Notes: a model not told the origin generated them from the letters alone. Shown: positions 36,817-46,275, counted from the first letter of the stretch. The stretch: DNA of 64,000 bases from Sinorhizobium psoraleae (GCF_013283645.1 NZ_JABEKV010000003.1:992001-1056000); one strand, 5' to 3'. Made by a program: numbers and translations.

Positions 36817-37404
36817 TCACGCGGGATGTGGAATCTCGGAGCAGTAGCGCTCGACGAGCGCGACGAAACGGTTTCCGGCGATCTCGAGCCGGCCGCTATT
36901 GTCGATCACCGTCACATCCGGGCCGGTGATGACATCGGGTGTCTGCCGTGCCAGCCGGCGCAGTACATCCTCTTCGCTTTCGCGTCCCCGTTCGGCAAGC
37001 CGCCTGGCCAGTATCGGCGCATCGGCCGTGATGACGGCGACTGCGATGTCGCCGAACGCCGCGCGAATGGCGGGGAGGGCCGCGCGGCTGCCGTTGACGA
37101 TTGCCGTCATGCCACTCGCGACCTTGCCTGCGATGTCCTTCGGGATGCCATAGCTCAAACCATGCGCGTGCCACGAGACGGCGAAGGCACCGTTTCGCTT
37201 CATCTCGTCGAACTCTACGGCCGATACGCTTTCATGCACTTCGCCGCCGGCATCCGACGGACGCGTGATCACGCGGCGCACGAACAGGACATCGGGGCGC
37301 TGTGCGAAATGGCAGGCAGCAAAGCCCATGACACTGTCCTTGCCGGCGCCGCTCGGACCGACGACGACGACAAGCGTCCCACGGTTGTTTCTCGGAGCGG
37401 TCAT
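36817..37404 (-). CDS. phnN: Ribose 1,5-bisphosphokinase PhnN
   Basis: Kinase of 195 residues that makes PRPP from ribose 1,5-bisphosphate in the C-P lyase pathway. Walker A is GPSGAGKDS (near 16-24), followed by VITRPSDAGGEVH and SWHAHGLSYGIP, typical of the guanylate-kinase-like PhnN group. The ATG at 37404 overlaps the phnM stop; an upstream ATG at 37428 lies inside phnM. Last gene of the leftward phosphonate run. Confidence 0.9.
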   Translation of the reverse strand: MTAPRNNRGTLVVVVGPSGAGKDSVMGFAACHFAQRPDVLFVRRVITRPSDAGGEVHESVSAVEFDEMKRNGAFAVSWHAHGLSYGIPKDIAGKVASGMTAIVNGSRAALPAIRAAFGDIAVAVITADAPILARRLAERGRESEEDVLRRLARQTPDVITGPDVTVIDNSGRLEIAGNRFVALVERYCSEIPHPA

Positions 37405-38540
37405 GCGACACGCCGTCCTTCGCGCCAAACGGAGCGAACAACCGGAATGCCCTGTGGACGATGAACACGCGCGATATCGGCGCGCAGTCCAACAGCGATC
37501 CGGCCGCGATCGTCGAGACCAACGGTGCGCGCCGGCGTGGCCGTGACCATCGCGATTGCCTGGGGAAGATCGATCGCCTCCACCTCATCGGTCAGAACGA
37601 AAGGCGCATGGATAAGGCTGAAGGGAACATAGTCGGAGGAAAGCACGTCGAGCACGCCGCGCTCGGCGAGATCGCGGGCGGCGATGTTGCCGGAATGCGA
37701 TTTGCCGCGCACGATATTCGGCGCACCCATCAAGACGCTCAAGCCCGCGCGATGGGAGGCTTCCGCCGCCTCGAAGCTCGTCGGGAATTCCGCAAGCCGG
37801 ATGCCGTAACCGATCGACTCTTCGACATGCTCGATCGTCGCGTCGTCATGGCTTGCAACGGTAATGCCGCGTGCGGCACAGGCCTTCGCCAGCGCGGTGC
37901 GGTGAGGCGCGGCGTAGCGGGCGGAAAGCGCCTGTTGACGGTCGACGAACTCGGCGAAAGCGTCGTCCGAAAGGCCGCGCTTCGTCTTGTAGTAGAGCGT
38001 GTACTGCTCCATCGTCTGGAATTGGCGCTGTCCCGGCGCGTGGTCCATCAGCGAAACGAGCCGAACCTGCGGGTCCTCTCGGAAATCCTCATAATGATCG
38101 AGGACGTCGGAGGTCGAAACCTCGCAGCGCAGATGGATGAGGTGGTCGGCGCGCAGGCGGCCTTCCGTCTTGGCCTGCGCCAGGGCGTCGGCCATGCTGC
38201 GCATCTCGCCCTTCTGGAAGCCGCCATCCTCGTCCGAACCCAGACGCAGGCAATCGAAGACCGTAGTGATGCCGGAGGTGACGACCTGCGCGTCATGGGC
38301 CTGGATCGCTGCGATCTTCAGCCAGCGCACGCCCGGGCGCGGAGAATAATGCGCCTCCAGGTGATCGGTGTGGAGCTCGATCAGGCCGGGCAGCAAATAG
38401 TCGCCTTCGAAGTCTTCGCCCGTGCTCATGGTGCCTTCCGAAATATCGGCGATCCGGCCGTCGCGGATAAGAACGGAACCGTTGACTATTCTATCCTCGA
38501 GAACGATGCGGGCGTTGCTCAATACCTGTTCTTTGCTCAT
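37401..38540 (-). CDS. phnM: Alpha-D-ribose 1-methylphosphonate 5-triphosphate diphosphatase PhnM
   Basis: Amidohydrolase-fold enzyme of 379 residues, the family length. ELHTDHLEAHYSPRPGVRW carries metal ligands; SLMDHAPGQRQF, ASHDDATIEHV and SSDYVPFSL are diagnostic of PhnM. It removes diphosphate from the nucleotide-like C-P lyase intermediate. ATG at 38540 lies one base after the DUF1045 stop; a longer frame to 38573 is unlikely. Confidence 0.93.
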   Translation of the reverse strand: MSKEQVLSNARIVLEDRIVNGSVLIRDGRIADISEGTMSTGEDFEGDYLLPGLIELHTDHLEAHYSPRPGVRWLKIAAIQAHDAQVVTSGITTVFDCLRLGSDEDGGFQKGEMRSMADALAQAKTEGRLRADHLIHLRCEVSTSDVLDHYEDFREDPQVRLVSLMDHAPGQRQFQTMEQYTLYYKTKRGLSDDAFAEFVDRQQALSARYAAPHRTALAKACAARGITVASHDDATIEHVEESIGYGIRLAEFPTSFEAAEASHRAGLSVLMGAPNIVRGKSHSGNIAARDLAERGVLDVLSSDYVPFSLIHAPFVLTDEVEAIDLPQAIAMVTATPARTVGLDDRGRIAVGLRADIARVHRPQGIPVVRSVWREGRRVA

Positions 38541-38541
38541 C

Positions 38542-39249
38542 TCATGCGATCTTTCGTTGGGACGCGCCGCCAAGCGGCAATAAGGAATGGACGGTGAAGG
38601 GGGCGCCGCGATGGGGCTCTACGAAGAGCGCGACCGTCGAGACGTCGAGCGGCTTGCCAATGAACGCGTCAAACGCAGCGGTGAGCGTCTCGCGCATCAC
38701 GGAGCGCGTCTCGACGGGCACCGATCCCGTCAGCGTCAAATGGAACTGGAATTCCTCGAAGACGTAAGGGTAGCCCCATGTCGTGAGGTACTCCCGTTGA
38801 CGTAGCGTAAGCTTCTCCGGATTGCGGCGAGCAATATCGGTATCCGACAGCGGCGCCCGGAACGGCTCGAAACGACGGAGGGCCTGCTCCGCGAGATTCC
38901 GAAGGGGGGCACAGTCCTCGGCCGAGACCAGTGCGAAAAAGGGGCCGATCTCGTGCAACACGATCCGCGGCACTTCGAAGGGGTCGATCTCCGCCGCAAA
39001 CTCGTCGAAGGCCGCCAACAGATCAGCTTCGCTCTTGCCTTGCGCGAGCTCGAACGGCGCCTTCAGCGTTCCGTGAAAGCCGTACCGACGGGGATCTGCC
39101 GTCAACGCAATCTGATCGTCGTGTCCGAGCCCGGGGACTTCCGGCCACGTCAAGGCTCCGTCAATGAAGGCATCGCGGCCAAGCCAACGGGCTGCGGTCT
39201 GCGTCAACCGGTCATCGGCCGGCGGCGCGAAGTAGATTGCATAACGCAC
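38542..39249 (-). CDS. DUF1045 phosphonate-operon protein, 2H phosphoesterase-like
   Basis: Protein of about 235 residues with two H-x-T/S-like motifs, HGTLKAPF (near 57) and HLTLTG (near 170), spaced as in 2H phosphoesterases. Homologues are found beside phn genes as a phosphonate metabolism protein; a cyclic-phosphate or related phosphodiester role is likely but not shown by sequence. I prefer the GTG at 39249 (start RYAIYF as in relatives); a GTG at 39258 is also open. Confidence 0.85.
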   Translation of the reverse strand: MRYAIYFAPPADDRLTQTAARWLGRDAFIDGALTWPEVPGLGHDDQIALTADPRRYGFHGTLKAPFELAQGKSEADLLAAFDEFAAEIDPFEVPRIVLHEIGPFFALVSAEDCAPLRNLAEQALRRFEPFRAPLSDTDIARRNPEKLTLRQREYLTTWGYPYVFEEFQFHLTLTGSVPVETRSVMRETLTAAFDAFIGKPLDVSTVALFVEPHRGAPFTVHSLLPLGGASQRKIA

Positions 39250-39412
39250 GGGTCTCACTTTCTATATCGACTGCCCGTCGTAGGCGGGGCGATGGTTCGC
39301 GGGGTGCGATGCGCAGCTAGCCGATTTGCATGACAACATCATGATGACTTCGGTGATAAACGCAATTCGGGTCGGAGCGGGATGGGGACCTCCGGTCGAA
39401 TCGACCCGAGAG

Positions 39413-40927
39413 CTAATGCGCCTTACGCCCCATGAGGCGCGAGCGGCACGCGTTTGAGATGCTGTCGAAAAAGAAGACAACCATCAAGATCAAAAGCACC
39501 ATATAGGCGACATTTTCCCAATCGGAGTTGGTCCGCATCGCCTCCCACAGCTTGAGCCCGATGCCGCCGGCGCCGACCGCGCCGATGATGGTCGCCGAAC
39601 GCGTGTTCGACTCCCAGAAATAGAGCGCCTGGCTTGCGAAGACCGGCAGAACCTGCGGCAGCACGCCGAAGCGCTGCACGGCAAGCGGGGTGGCGCCGAC
39701 CGATTTCACGCCTTCGCGCTGCTTGTCGTCAATGTTTTCAAGCGCCTCGGAGTAGAGCTTGCCGAGCGTGCCGGTATCCGTGACGAAGATAGCCGAAATA
39801 CCGGCGAGCGGTCCGGGTCCGAAGGCGCGCGTGAAGAAAAGCGCCCAGATGAACATGTCCACCGAACGCAAGAAATCGAAGAAGCGCTTGACGAGTTGGT
39901 TGGCGAAAAGGTTCGGCGTGATGTTGCGTGCAGCGAGGAAGCAGAGGGGAAAGGCGATGAGCGATGCGAACAGCGTGCCGACGAATGCCATGACGATCGT
40001 CTGCAGGAGCTTCGTCCAGACGTCGAGATGCTGCCACTCCGCATTGTAGAGAATGTTGTTCCAGGCAAGCGAAAGGTTGGAGCGTGCCGGATCGATCCGC
40101 TCGCCGGAGACAATCAGCGATGCCACTTCGCCATAGGGCTTTCCGAAGAACGGCGAGTTGGTGTCGAAGAGGAAGTTCGCCCAGCCGAAGAAACGATTGC
40201 GGACCGAGACTTCGTCGCCTTCGACCTCGGCCCAGCCGGTCAAGCCGAAGGAAAGCGTGATCTTTTCTCCCGGCCGCTTCTGCGTAGCCCAGCGGGGCAG
40301 GGGACCTTGCGGCGTCACCCTATCGGCGCCGTCGACGGCGATTGTCAGCGTCTCGCCACCGTGCGTCGCCTTTACCACGCGATCGGCAACTTCTATATGC
40401 GTCGAGCGATCGTAAGAAACGAGCGCGCGCGCCACGATCTCTTCGCTGCGGGTCTCGACCCGGTCCTGCGCCTGCGCCGCTTGGGCGCCGCCGACTGCGG
40501 CATTCGGCGCCATGAAACTGAACGATGAACTCGCCTTCGGCTTCGACACCTCAACAGCGGCGGGCGTCTCGATCGTCCGGGTCACGGTCTTCTTCTCGAG
40601 GGTGACCCAATCGGGGTCGGGATTCGAGCCGAGCGGCGAATTGCGCTGATAGGAGACAGTCATAGTGCCATCGGCCGCAATCTCGATCTCCGGTCGGACT
40701 TCATAGGTGACCCAATCGGCGAGATAGGTGCCGGCGATGCCCCAATTGGCGTTGGCAAGCACATGGCCGATCGAAAAGAACCACCAGCTGAAAGCCATGT
40801 AGAACAGCACGCCGAAGGCGATCAGCGCCGTCCTCAGCCTTTTTTCGGACGAAGACTGCAGCAGGTGCGGATGGCGGGCCGCTATGGCTTCCATTTCAAG
40901 AGTGCTGGGCTTGGTCGAGGCGGTCAT
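39413..40927 (-). CDS. phnE: Phosphonate/phosphate ABC transporter permease PhnE (large form, PhoT-like)
   Basis: 504 residues, almost twice a normal PhnE. After one helix (about 33-55) comes a soluble segment of about 230 residues (charged and Pro/Ala/Gln-rich, AAVGGAQAAQAQD), probably periplasmic. The canonical permease domain follows (about 290-495) with the EAA-like loop LENIDDKQREGVKSVGATPLAV. S. meliloti PhoT has similar architecture. It follows phnE2 by nine bases. Confidence 0.9.
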   Translation of the reverse strand: MTASTKPSTLEMEAIAARHPHLLQSSSEKRLRTALIAFGVLFYMAFSWWFFSIGHVLANANWGIAGTYLADWVTYEVRPEIEIAADGTMTVSYQRNSPLGSNPDPDWVTLEKKTVTRTIETPAAVEVSKPKASSSFSFMAPNAAVGGAQAAQAQDRVETRSEEIVARALVSYDRSTHIEVADRVVKATHGGETLTIAVDGADRVTPQGPLPRWATQKRPGEKITLSFGLTGWAEVEGDEVSVRNRFFGWANFLFDTNSPFFGKPYGEVASLIVSGERIDPARSNLSLAWNNILYNAEWQHLDVWTKLLQTIVMAFVGTLFASLIAFPLCFLAARNITPNLFANQLVKRFFDFLRSVDMFIWALFFTRAFGPGPLAGISAIFVTDTGTLGKLYSEALENIDDKQREGVKSVGATPLAVQRFGVLPQVLPVFASQALYFWESNTRSATIIGAVGAGGIGLKLWEAMRTNSDWENVAYMVLLILMVVFFFDSISNACRSRLMGRKAH

Positions 40928-40936
40928 GATGCACTC

Positions 40937-41899
40937 CTATTGGGCAAGCTGAAAGGCCTGGTCACCAACGAGGCGCCGGCGGAGCCATGCGGAGACCTGG
41001 TCGACCGCAAAGATCGTCGTGAACAGGAGCATCACGATCGCGAGCGTTTTCGCCTCGTGGCCCTGGCCGATCGACAGGCGCAGCAGCTCCCCGATGCCGC
41101 CGCCGCCGACGGCGCCGATGATCGTCGAGGCGCGCACATTTATTTCAAGGCGGAGCAGGAAATAGCTGGTGAAATTCGGAAGAACCTGCGGGACGATACC
41201 GAACCAGACCCGCTCTATCCAATTGCCGCCGACGGCGCGCAAGCCTTCCTCCGGCTTCATGTCGGCATTCTCGACGACCTCGAAGAACAATTTGCCAAGC
41301 GCGCCGATCGTATGGATAGACACCGCCGCAATCGCCGGAATGGGGCCAAGCGACAGGATCGCCAGGAAGAAGCCGGCGATGACCACCTCCGGGAAAGCAC
41401 GCACGATTTCCATGAAGCGGCGCACGATGCCCCTGATCCAGGGATTGGGCATCAGGTTGCGCGCGGCAAGAAAACAGAGAGGGAAGCCGAAAAGGACGCC
41501 GAGCACCGTCGAAAAGATGGCGATGTTCACCGTTTCCAGCATCTTGTGGAAGTATTCGGGAATGTAGAGGCTGTCGGTGAGATAAAGCCGGCCATCCGGA
41601 TAGTTGTACTTGAAACTGCCATCGTCATAGGGCGAGGGCAGGTCGAACATGGCACGGACGATCTCCATGGCATCGCGCGGCATCAAGTCTCCGACGAAAT
41701 CGAAGATATGCGGGAGGCGGTCGAAGAACTTGCCGGCATTCGATCCGTTCGCAAACCAGAGCGAGGAGCAGAGCGTCAGAGCGAGTAACGCGAGACCCAG
41801 GAAGGTGTAAAGGCGGCGGCGGGCATTGAGCTCCTGCCAGTGACGCTCCACAAGAGCGCCGCTCTCGCTGAGCTGCCGGGAAAGCACGGAAGTGGCCAT
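40937..41899 (-). CDS. phnE: Phosphonate/phosphate ABC transporter permease PhnE (PhoE-like)
   Basis: Permease of 320 residues. One N-terminal helix (about 30-50), a periplasmic linker, then the transport domain (about 120-310) with the docking loop VENADMKPEEGLRAVGGNWIERV. It pairs with the larger permease downstream. The gap of 195 bases to phnD contains a strong hairpin repeat, which could set the ratio of binding protein to permease. Confidence 0.92.
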   Translation of the reverse strand: MATSVLSRQLSESGALVERHWQELNARRRLYTFLGLALLALTLCSSLWFANGSNAGKFFDRLPHIFDFVGDLMPRDAMEIVRAMFDLPSPYDDGSFKYNYPDGRLYLTDSLYIPEYFHKMLETVNIAIFSTVLGVLFGFPLCFLAARNLMPNPWIRGIVRRFMEIVRAFPEVVIAGFFLAILSLGPIPAIAAVSIHTIGALGKLFFEVVENADMKPEEGLRAVGGNWIERVWFGIVPQVLPNFTSYFLLRLEINVRASTIIGAVGGGGIGELLRLSIGQGHEAKTLAIVMLLFTTIFAVDQVSAWLRRRLVGDQAFQLAQ

Positions 41900-41974
41900 G
41901 GGATTTCCGGCGCGTGCCGGCCTCTTGGAGATGGATGCTTGTGGCAGTCCCAGACAATCAAACGCTGGCCGCTA

Positions 41975-42068
41975 CTGCATGATTCCTAAGCCGAATTCGA
42001 TCTAAGGATCAAATCATGCAGCAGCTCAAACCCGTATTGCAGCGCCGCTGTGCGGCGCTGCAATACGG
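41975..42068. repeat. Two-hairpin intergenic repeat inside the phn operon (copy 1)
   Basis: First stem: CTGCATGATT (41975-41984) pairs with AATCATGCAG (42012-42021). Second stem: perfect 16-base arms (42032-42047 and 42053-42068) with a five-base loop. The first half resembles repeats at 53493 and 58926. In mRNA the 16-base stem would be very stable and lies just after the phnD stop, so it may protect phnD mRNA or cut read-through into the permeases. Confidence 0.75.
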
Positions 42069-42094
42069 CCAGCGCGTATCTGATGCCTTGGCGA

Positions 42095-43000
42095 TCAGCC
42101 GCCGATCGTCGCCTTGCGGGCGTCGATGATCGGCTTGTAGAAATCGCTGTTGACTTCGGTGAAGCCCGTAAAGTCGCCACCCTGGATCGCCGAGAAGCAG
42201 GCGGCGTCGGTCTTCGGCAGGTCCATCATGAACTGCTTGAACTTCGCCTTCATGTCGTCGTTCATCGAAGTGCGTACGACGATCGGGCCGTTCGGGATCA
42301 GCGGCGACTTCCAGAGTTCGACGAGATCGTTCATGTCGAGGATGCCCTTGTCGACCATCTTGCGCAGGTTGCCCGAGGTGTAGCCGTCCTTGAATTCGCC
42401 GACGCCCGAACCGAAGGTCGTGCCGGCATCGAAGGTGCCCTTCACGACTTCGAGGACGAGGTTCTCGTGACCGCCGCCGAAGCCGGTTTCACCGAAATAT
42501 TCCTTGACCGGCCCGCCAATGGCCTCGGGAAGCGTGACGAGCGGAACGAGGTACCCCGAGGTCGAGTCGGGATCGGCGAAGCCGAGCTTCTTGCCCTTGA
42601 GGTCTTCGAGCTTGGTGATGCCCGAATCCTTGCGGGCGACCATGATCGAATGATAGCCGGTCGAACCGTCGGTCTGGACCGTCGTCAGGATCGGCTCGAC
42701 CGCGTCTGCCTTGGCGAGGTAGATCTTGGCATAGCCGGAAGCGCCGAGTTCGGCATAGTCGAGCGTGCCGCCGAGCAGACCCTGGATGACGCCGTCGTAG
42801 TCGGCGGCCGGGAACAGCGATACCTTTTCAACGCCGATCGCGGCTGGCAGCTTGTCGACCAGGCACTGGAAGTTGCGCAGGCGGTCGGCTTCGTTTTCGC
42901 CGCCGAGGATGCCGATGCGGAATTCCTTGAGGTCTTCGGCCTGGGCCTGGCCGACGAGGGCGAAGAGGGCAACAGCACCCAAAAGAGCTTTCTTCAACAT
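42095..43000 (-). CDS. phnD: Phosphonate/phosphate-binding protein PhnD
   Basis: Periplasmic binding protein of 301 residues. The signal peptide is cleaved after AQA (19-21). EFRIGILGGENEADRL begins the mature domain; YHSIMVARKDSGI, KLGFADPDSTSGYLVP and PNGPIVVRTSMN are PhnD/PhoD signatures that coordinate the phosphonate group. The ATG at 43000 has GGGAG nine bases upstream; the ATG at 43009 abuts it. Confidence 0.93.
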   Translation of the reverse strand: MLKKALLGAVALFALVGQAQAEDLKEFRIGILGGENEADRLRNFQCLVDKLPAAIGVEKVSLFPAADYDGVIQGLLGGTLDYAELGASGYAKIYLAKADAVEPILTTVQTDGSTGYHSIMVARKDSGITKLEDLKGKKLGFADPDSTSGYLVPLVTLPEAIGGPVKEYFGETGFGGGHENLVLEVVKGTFDAGTTFGSGVGEFKDGYTSGNLRKMVDKGILDMNDLVELWKSPLIPNGPIVVRTSMNDDMKAKFKQFMMDLPKTDAACFSAIQGGDFTGFTEVNSDFYKPIIDARKATIGG

Positions 43001-43089
43001 GATGTTCATCTCCCGTTTATCCGGCCGCGCCGGGTCACTATGGGTCAAAAGGGGTGCCCTTAACGCGGGCCTTCGATCCTGGGCGTGCC

Positions 43090-43932
43090 TCAGAGGCCGG
43101 CCAGTGCCAGCGGCTTGAAGCCGGCCGATGCCGTTTGTTCCTGCGGGGCTGCCGCGGGAATATTGATGCTTGTCGAGGTCATCGATTCCTCGATTGCGGT
43201 GTCCGCACCGTAGATCTCGGCGACCGCCGCGGCGGTCAGGTCCTTCGGTTGCCCGTCGAAGACAACGAGGCCATGGGCCATGCCGATGATCCGCTCGCAG
43301 TAGTTCCGCGCGGTGTCGAGTGTGTGCAGGTTGGTGATGACGGTGATGCCGTCGCGCTCGTTGATGTCGCGCAGCGCATCCATGACGATCTTGGCGTTGA
43401 GCGGGTCGAGCGAAGCGATCGGCTCGTCGGCAAGCAGCACCTTCGGCTGCTGCATCAGGGCGCGGGCGATCGCAACGCGCTGCTGCTGGCCGCCGGAAAG
43501 CGTGCCTGCCGGCTGCAACGCCGTCTGTTCGATGCCGAGACGCTCGAGCGCGCCGATTGCCATGATCCGCTCTTCACGTGTGAACATGTTGAGGATGCTT
43601 AAAGCCGTCGAACGGTGGTTGAGACGGCCGAGCAGGACATTTGTCAGCACGTCGAGACGCGGCACGAGGTTGAACTGCTGGAAGATCATGGCGCAGTCGC
43701 GCTGCCAGTTGCGTAGCGCCGCACCACGGAGCGAGGACACTTCCGTGCCGCCGAATTCGATCGAACCGGACGAAAGATCTACCAGCCGGTTGATCATGCG
43801 CAGCAGCGTCGACTTGCCGGCGCCCGACCGGCCGATGATGCCGACCATCTGTCCCTGCGGGATGTCGAAGGTAACCGAACTGACGGCTGTTTTCGTGCCG
43901 AACCGGCGGGCTACATTCTTCAACTGAAACAT
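43090..43932 (-). CDS. phnC: Phosphonate/phosphate ABC transporter ATPase PhnC
   Basis: 280-residue ATPase. Walker [10 protein letters not shown] (34-42), signature [12 protein letters not shown], Walker [13 protein letters not shown]. The C-terminal extension (about 245-280) is Pro/Ala-rich and of no known role. First gene of the leftward operon; a triple Pho-box lies 76-104 bases upstream, so phosphate starvation control through PhoB is expected. Confidence 0.93.
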   Translation of the reverse strand: MFQLKNVARRFGTKTAVSSVTFDIPQGQMVGIIGRSGAGKSTLLRMINRLVDLSSGSIEFGGTEVSSLRGAALRNWQRDCAMIFQQFNLVPRLDVLTNVLLGRLNHRSTALSILNMFTREERIMAIGALERLGIEQTALQPAGTLSGGQQQRVAIARALMQQPKVLLADEPIASLDPLNAKIVMDALRDINERDGITVITNLHTLDTARNYCERIIGMAHGLVVFDGQPKDLTAAAVAEIYGADTAIEESMTSTSINIPAAAPQEQTASAGFKPLALAGL

Positions 43933-44007
43933 TGGCAGCAGTTCCTCTTTCGGGGAGACCGGTCATCGGTATGACACCTGCCATATCGGCGCTTCATGAA
44001 CGCCAAA

Positions 44008-44036
44008 TGTCAGTTTCTTGTCGTTTCTGTAACAGT
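44008..44036 (-). promoter_or_regulatory. Three-unit Pho box upstream of phnC
   Basis: Read on the minus strand, three seven-base units CTGTTAC, ACGACAA and CTGACAT recur every 11 bases (AGAA and GAAA spacers). PhoB binds direct repeats of a CTGTCAT-like unit with 11-base periodicity. The first and third units fit best; the middle is degenerate. Confidence 0.6.
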
Positions 44037-44358
44037 TCACAGCCGCGGCGAGATCGCCTGAGTGGCTGCCGTCTTCCGGAGACAACCCCTGATTTTAGAG
44101 GGGACATTAGCGGCTGTGCCTCCGCGTGAACGATGATGTGCGGACAACGACTCGTCGCCGGATGACGGCCGGCGATTCGATGCGCTTTGGATTCGGAGTG
44201 CCAGGCGACCGCGCCTGATCTAGGCGCGCATTCGACCTCATCGGCCGCGCCGAAATAAACGCAGCGGCAGCAAATCATCATTGTTACCGGGGTGCCGTCA
44301 TGGATGACGTTTTTCGTCTGCCAAAACCGGGTCTCCAGCTTCATGCAGGGTGCCGCAG

Positions 44359-44375
44359 TTAACCATTTGTTAACC
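44359..44375 (+). promoter_or_regulatory. CtrA-binding site upstream of minC
   Basis: TTAACCATTTGTTAACC matches the full CtrA consensus TTAA-N7-TTAA exactly, 40 bases before the minC start. CtrA is the alphaproteobacterial cell-cycle master regulator. In S. meliloti, min genes have been reported as CtrA-controlled, as I recall. The position near the promoter suits repression. Confidence 0.7.
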
Positions 44376-44414
44376 ACGGTTCACGTAAATCTTGACAACC
44401 AAATATTAACGTAG

Positions 44415-45167
44415 ATGACCAAAGTGCTAACAGATACTCGTTCGATCCGTATCAAGGGCCGCTCATTCCTGGCGCTCGTGCTTTCTCCGGAACTGCCTCT
44501 CGAGGGATGGCTTACCCGGCTCGACGACTTGGCTTCGCGTTCCGCGGGCTTCTTCCTGGGAAGGCCGGTCGTCCTCGACGTGGAAGATATCGAGATCGAC
44601 CGAGCGCGGTTGAAAGACCTGATCGGCGAACTCGCGAAACGCAACGTGCGCATCATGGGGATCGAAGGCGGGCGCCCATCGCTATTCGAGCCGGGCATGC
44701 CCCCGGCGATGAAGGGCGGCCGACCCGCTCCGGATTTCGAGGTTCCGTCGGCCGAACAGGCCGCCGAATCGGCGAAATCCGGTCAGGGCAAGCCGGCAGA
44801 ACCTGCCCTTCGCCCCGAGCCGCAGGTGGTCAGGGCAATGCCCTCGATCATCATCAAGGAGCCGGTCCGTTCCGGGCAGTCGGTGATCTTTCCCGAAGGT
44901 GACGTCACCGTCGTCGGGTCAGTTGCGTCGGGCGCGGAAATCATTGCGGGTGGCTCGGTTCACATCTACGGGACGCTGCGGGGACGGGCGCTCGCAGGAT
45001 CCGTGGGCAATGCCTCGGCGCGCATCTTCTGCCGCAAGCTTGAAGCAGAATTGCTGGCAATCGACGGCGTCTACAAGACGGCCGACGACATGGCGCCACA
45101 CCTTCGCGGACAGGCGGTGCAGCTCTGGCTCGAAGGCGATTCGATCATGGCAGAGAGACTTAACTGA
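44415..45167 (+). CDS. minC: Septum-site inhibitor MinC
   Basis: FtsZ polymerisation inhibitor of 250 residues. An N-terminal MinC domain (about 1-105), a Pro/Ala-rich linker (about 108-150) and a C-terminal beta-helix (about 155-245) with VTVVGSVASGAEIIAGGSVHIYG, GRALAG and FCRKLEAELLAIDG, the MinD-binding face. Gene order minC-minD-minE and the 32-base gap to minD are standard. Confidence 0.94.
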   Translation: MTKVLTDTRSIRIKGRSFLALVLSPELPLEGWLTRLDDLASRSAGFFLGRPVVLDVEDIEIDRARLKDLIGELAKRNVRIMGIEGGRPSLFEPGMPPAMKGGRPAPDFEVPSAEQAAESAKSGQGKPAEPALRPEPQVVRAMPSIIIKEPVRSGQSVIFPEGDVTVVGSVASGAEIIAGGSVHIYGTLRGRALAGSVGNASARIFCRKLEAELLAIDGVYKTADDMAPHLRGQAVQLWLEGDSIMAERLN

Positions 45168-45199
45168 GCCGGCTGCCGGCCGGGAGACAGGAGTGCAAG

Positions 45200-46015
45200 A
45201 TGGCGAAAGTAATCGTGGTTACATCGGGTAAAGGCGGCGTCGGCAAGACGACGTCTACCGCCGCACTCGGTGCGGCATTGGCGCAGAGAAATGAGAAGAC
45301 GGTGGTCGTCGATTTTGACGTCGGCCTGCGCAATCTCGACCTGGTCATGGGCGCGGAGCGGCGAGTCGTTTATGACCTGGTCAACGTCATACAAGGCGAC
45401 GCCAAGCTGCCGCAGGCACTGATCCGCGACAAGCGGCTCGAAACGCTCTTCCTGCTTCCGGCATCGCAGACCCGCGACAAGGACAGCCTGACGGCCGAGG
45501 GCGTCGAAAAGGTGATGGCCGAGCTGAAGAAGCACTTCGACTGGATCATCTGCGACAGCCCGGCGGGGATCGAACGCGGCGCCACACTTGCCATGCGCCA
45601 CGCCGACGTTGCCGTCATCGTCACCAACCCGGAGGTCTCGTCGGTTCGCGACTCGGATCGCATCATCGGCCTCCTCGACTCCAAGACGGAGAGAGCGGAA
45701 CGTGGCGAGCGGGTGGAAAAACACCTGCTGCTCACGCGCTATGACGCAGCCCGGGCCGAGCGGGGCGACATGCTGAAGGTCGATGACGTCCTTGAGATCC
45801 TGTCGATCCCGCTGCTCGGCATCGTGCCCGAGAGCATGGATGTTCTGCGCGCCTCCAACCTCGGCGCGCCGGTCACACTCGCCGATAATCGCAGCGCCCC
45901 GGCGCTTGCCTACCTCGATGCCGCACGCCGGCTCGCCGGCGAAACGGTGCCGATCACCATTCCGGGCGAAAAGCGCGGCCTGTTCGGCAAGATATTCGGA
46001 CGGAGGGCAGCATGA
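45200..46015 (+). CDS. minD: Septum-site ATPase MinD
   Basis: ParA-type ATPase of 271 residues. The deviant Walker A is GKGGVGKT (10-17); [14 protein letters not shown] and [10 protein letters not shown] follow. The C-terminal amphipathic tail ([12 protein letters not shown]) inserts in the membrane. It recruits MinC and oscillates with MinE. It overlaps minE in an ATGA. Confidence 0.96.
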   Translation: MAKVIVVTSGKGGVGKTTSTAALGAALAQRNEKTVVVDFDVGLRNLDLVMGAERRVVYDLVNVIQGDAKLPQALIRDKRLETLFLLPASQTRDKDSLTAEGVEKVMAELKKHFDWIICDSPAGIERGATLAMRHADVAVIVTNPEVSSVRDSDRIIGLLDSKTERAERGERVEKHLLLTRYDAARAERGDMLKVDDVLEILSIPLLGIVPESMDVLRASNLGAPVTLADNRSAPALAYLDAARRLAGETVPITIPGEKRGLFGKIFGRRAA

Positions 46016-46275
46016 GCATATTCCGCTTCTTTAACAAGCAGACCTCGGCGCCGACAGCGCGCGAACGCCTGCAGGTCTTGCTCGCGCATGAGCGGGCTTC
46101 GGTCGGTCACTCGGACCTGGTCGCGCAACTGCGGGAGGAAATCCTCGCCGTCATCGCCAAGCACGTCCAGGTCGATCGCGACAAGGTGAACGTGAAGATG
46201 GACCGCGGCGAACAGGTGTCGACACTGGAGGTCGATATCGAGATCCCGCTCAACGCTGGTGTGCGCGCGGCCTGA
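46012..46275 (+). CDS. minE: Topological specificity factor MinE
   Basis: 87 residues: a membrane-targeting N terminus (SIFRFF), the anti-MinCD helix ([15 protein letters not shown]) and a C-terminal dimer domain with [26 protein letters not shown]. Length and layout are typical. It ends the min operon. Confidence 0.95.
   Translation: MSIFRFFNKQTSAPTARERLQVLLAHERASVGHSDLVAQLREEILAVIAKHVQVDRDKVNVKMDRGEQVSTLEVDIEIPLNAGVRAA

Larger units (their letters stand above)
43933..44414. other. Divergent regulatory region phnC / minC
   Basis: About 480 bases without a gene. It contains the Pho-box array near phnC and the CtrA box near minC. The middle (44100-44340) shows no clear gene, and the short frame there on the minus strand lacks support. 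Confidence 0.6.

Noticed and set aside
39259-39412. Possible Pho box before DUF1045
   Set aside because: TCAT-like elements are present but with wrong spacing (not 11 bases), unlike the array before phnC.
44392-44414. TTGACA as -35 of minC
   Set aside because: A matching -10 would overlap the start codon; the promoter cannot be placed with confidence.
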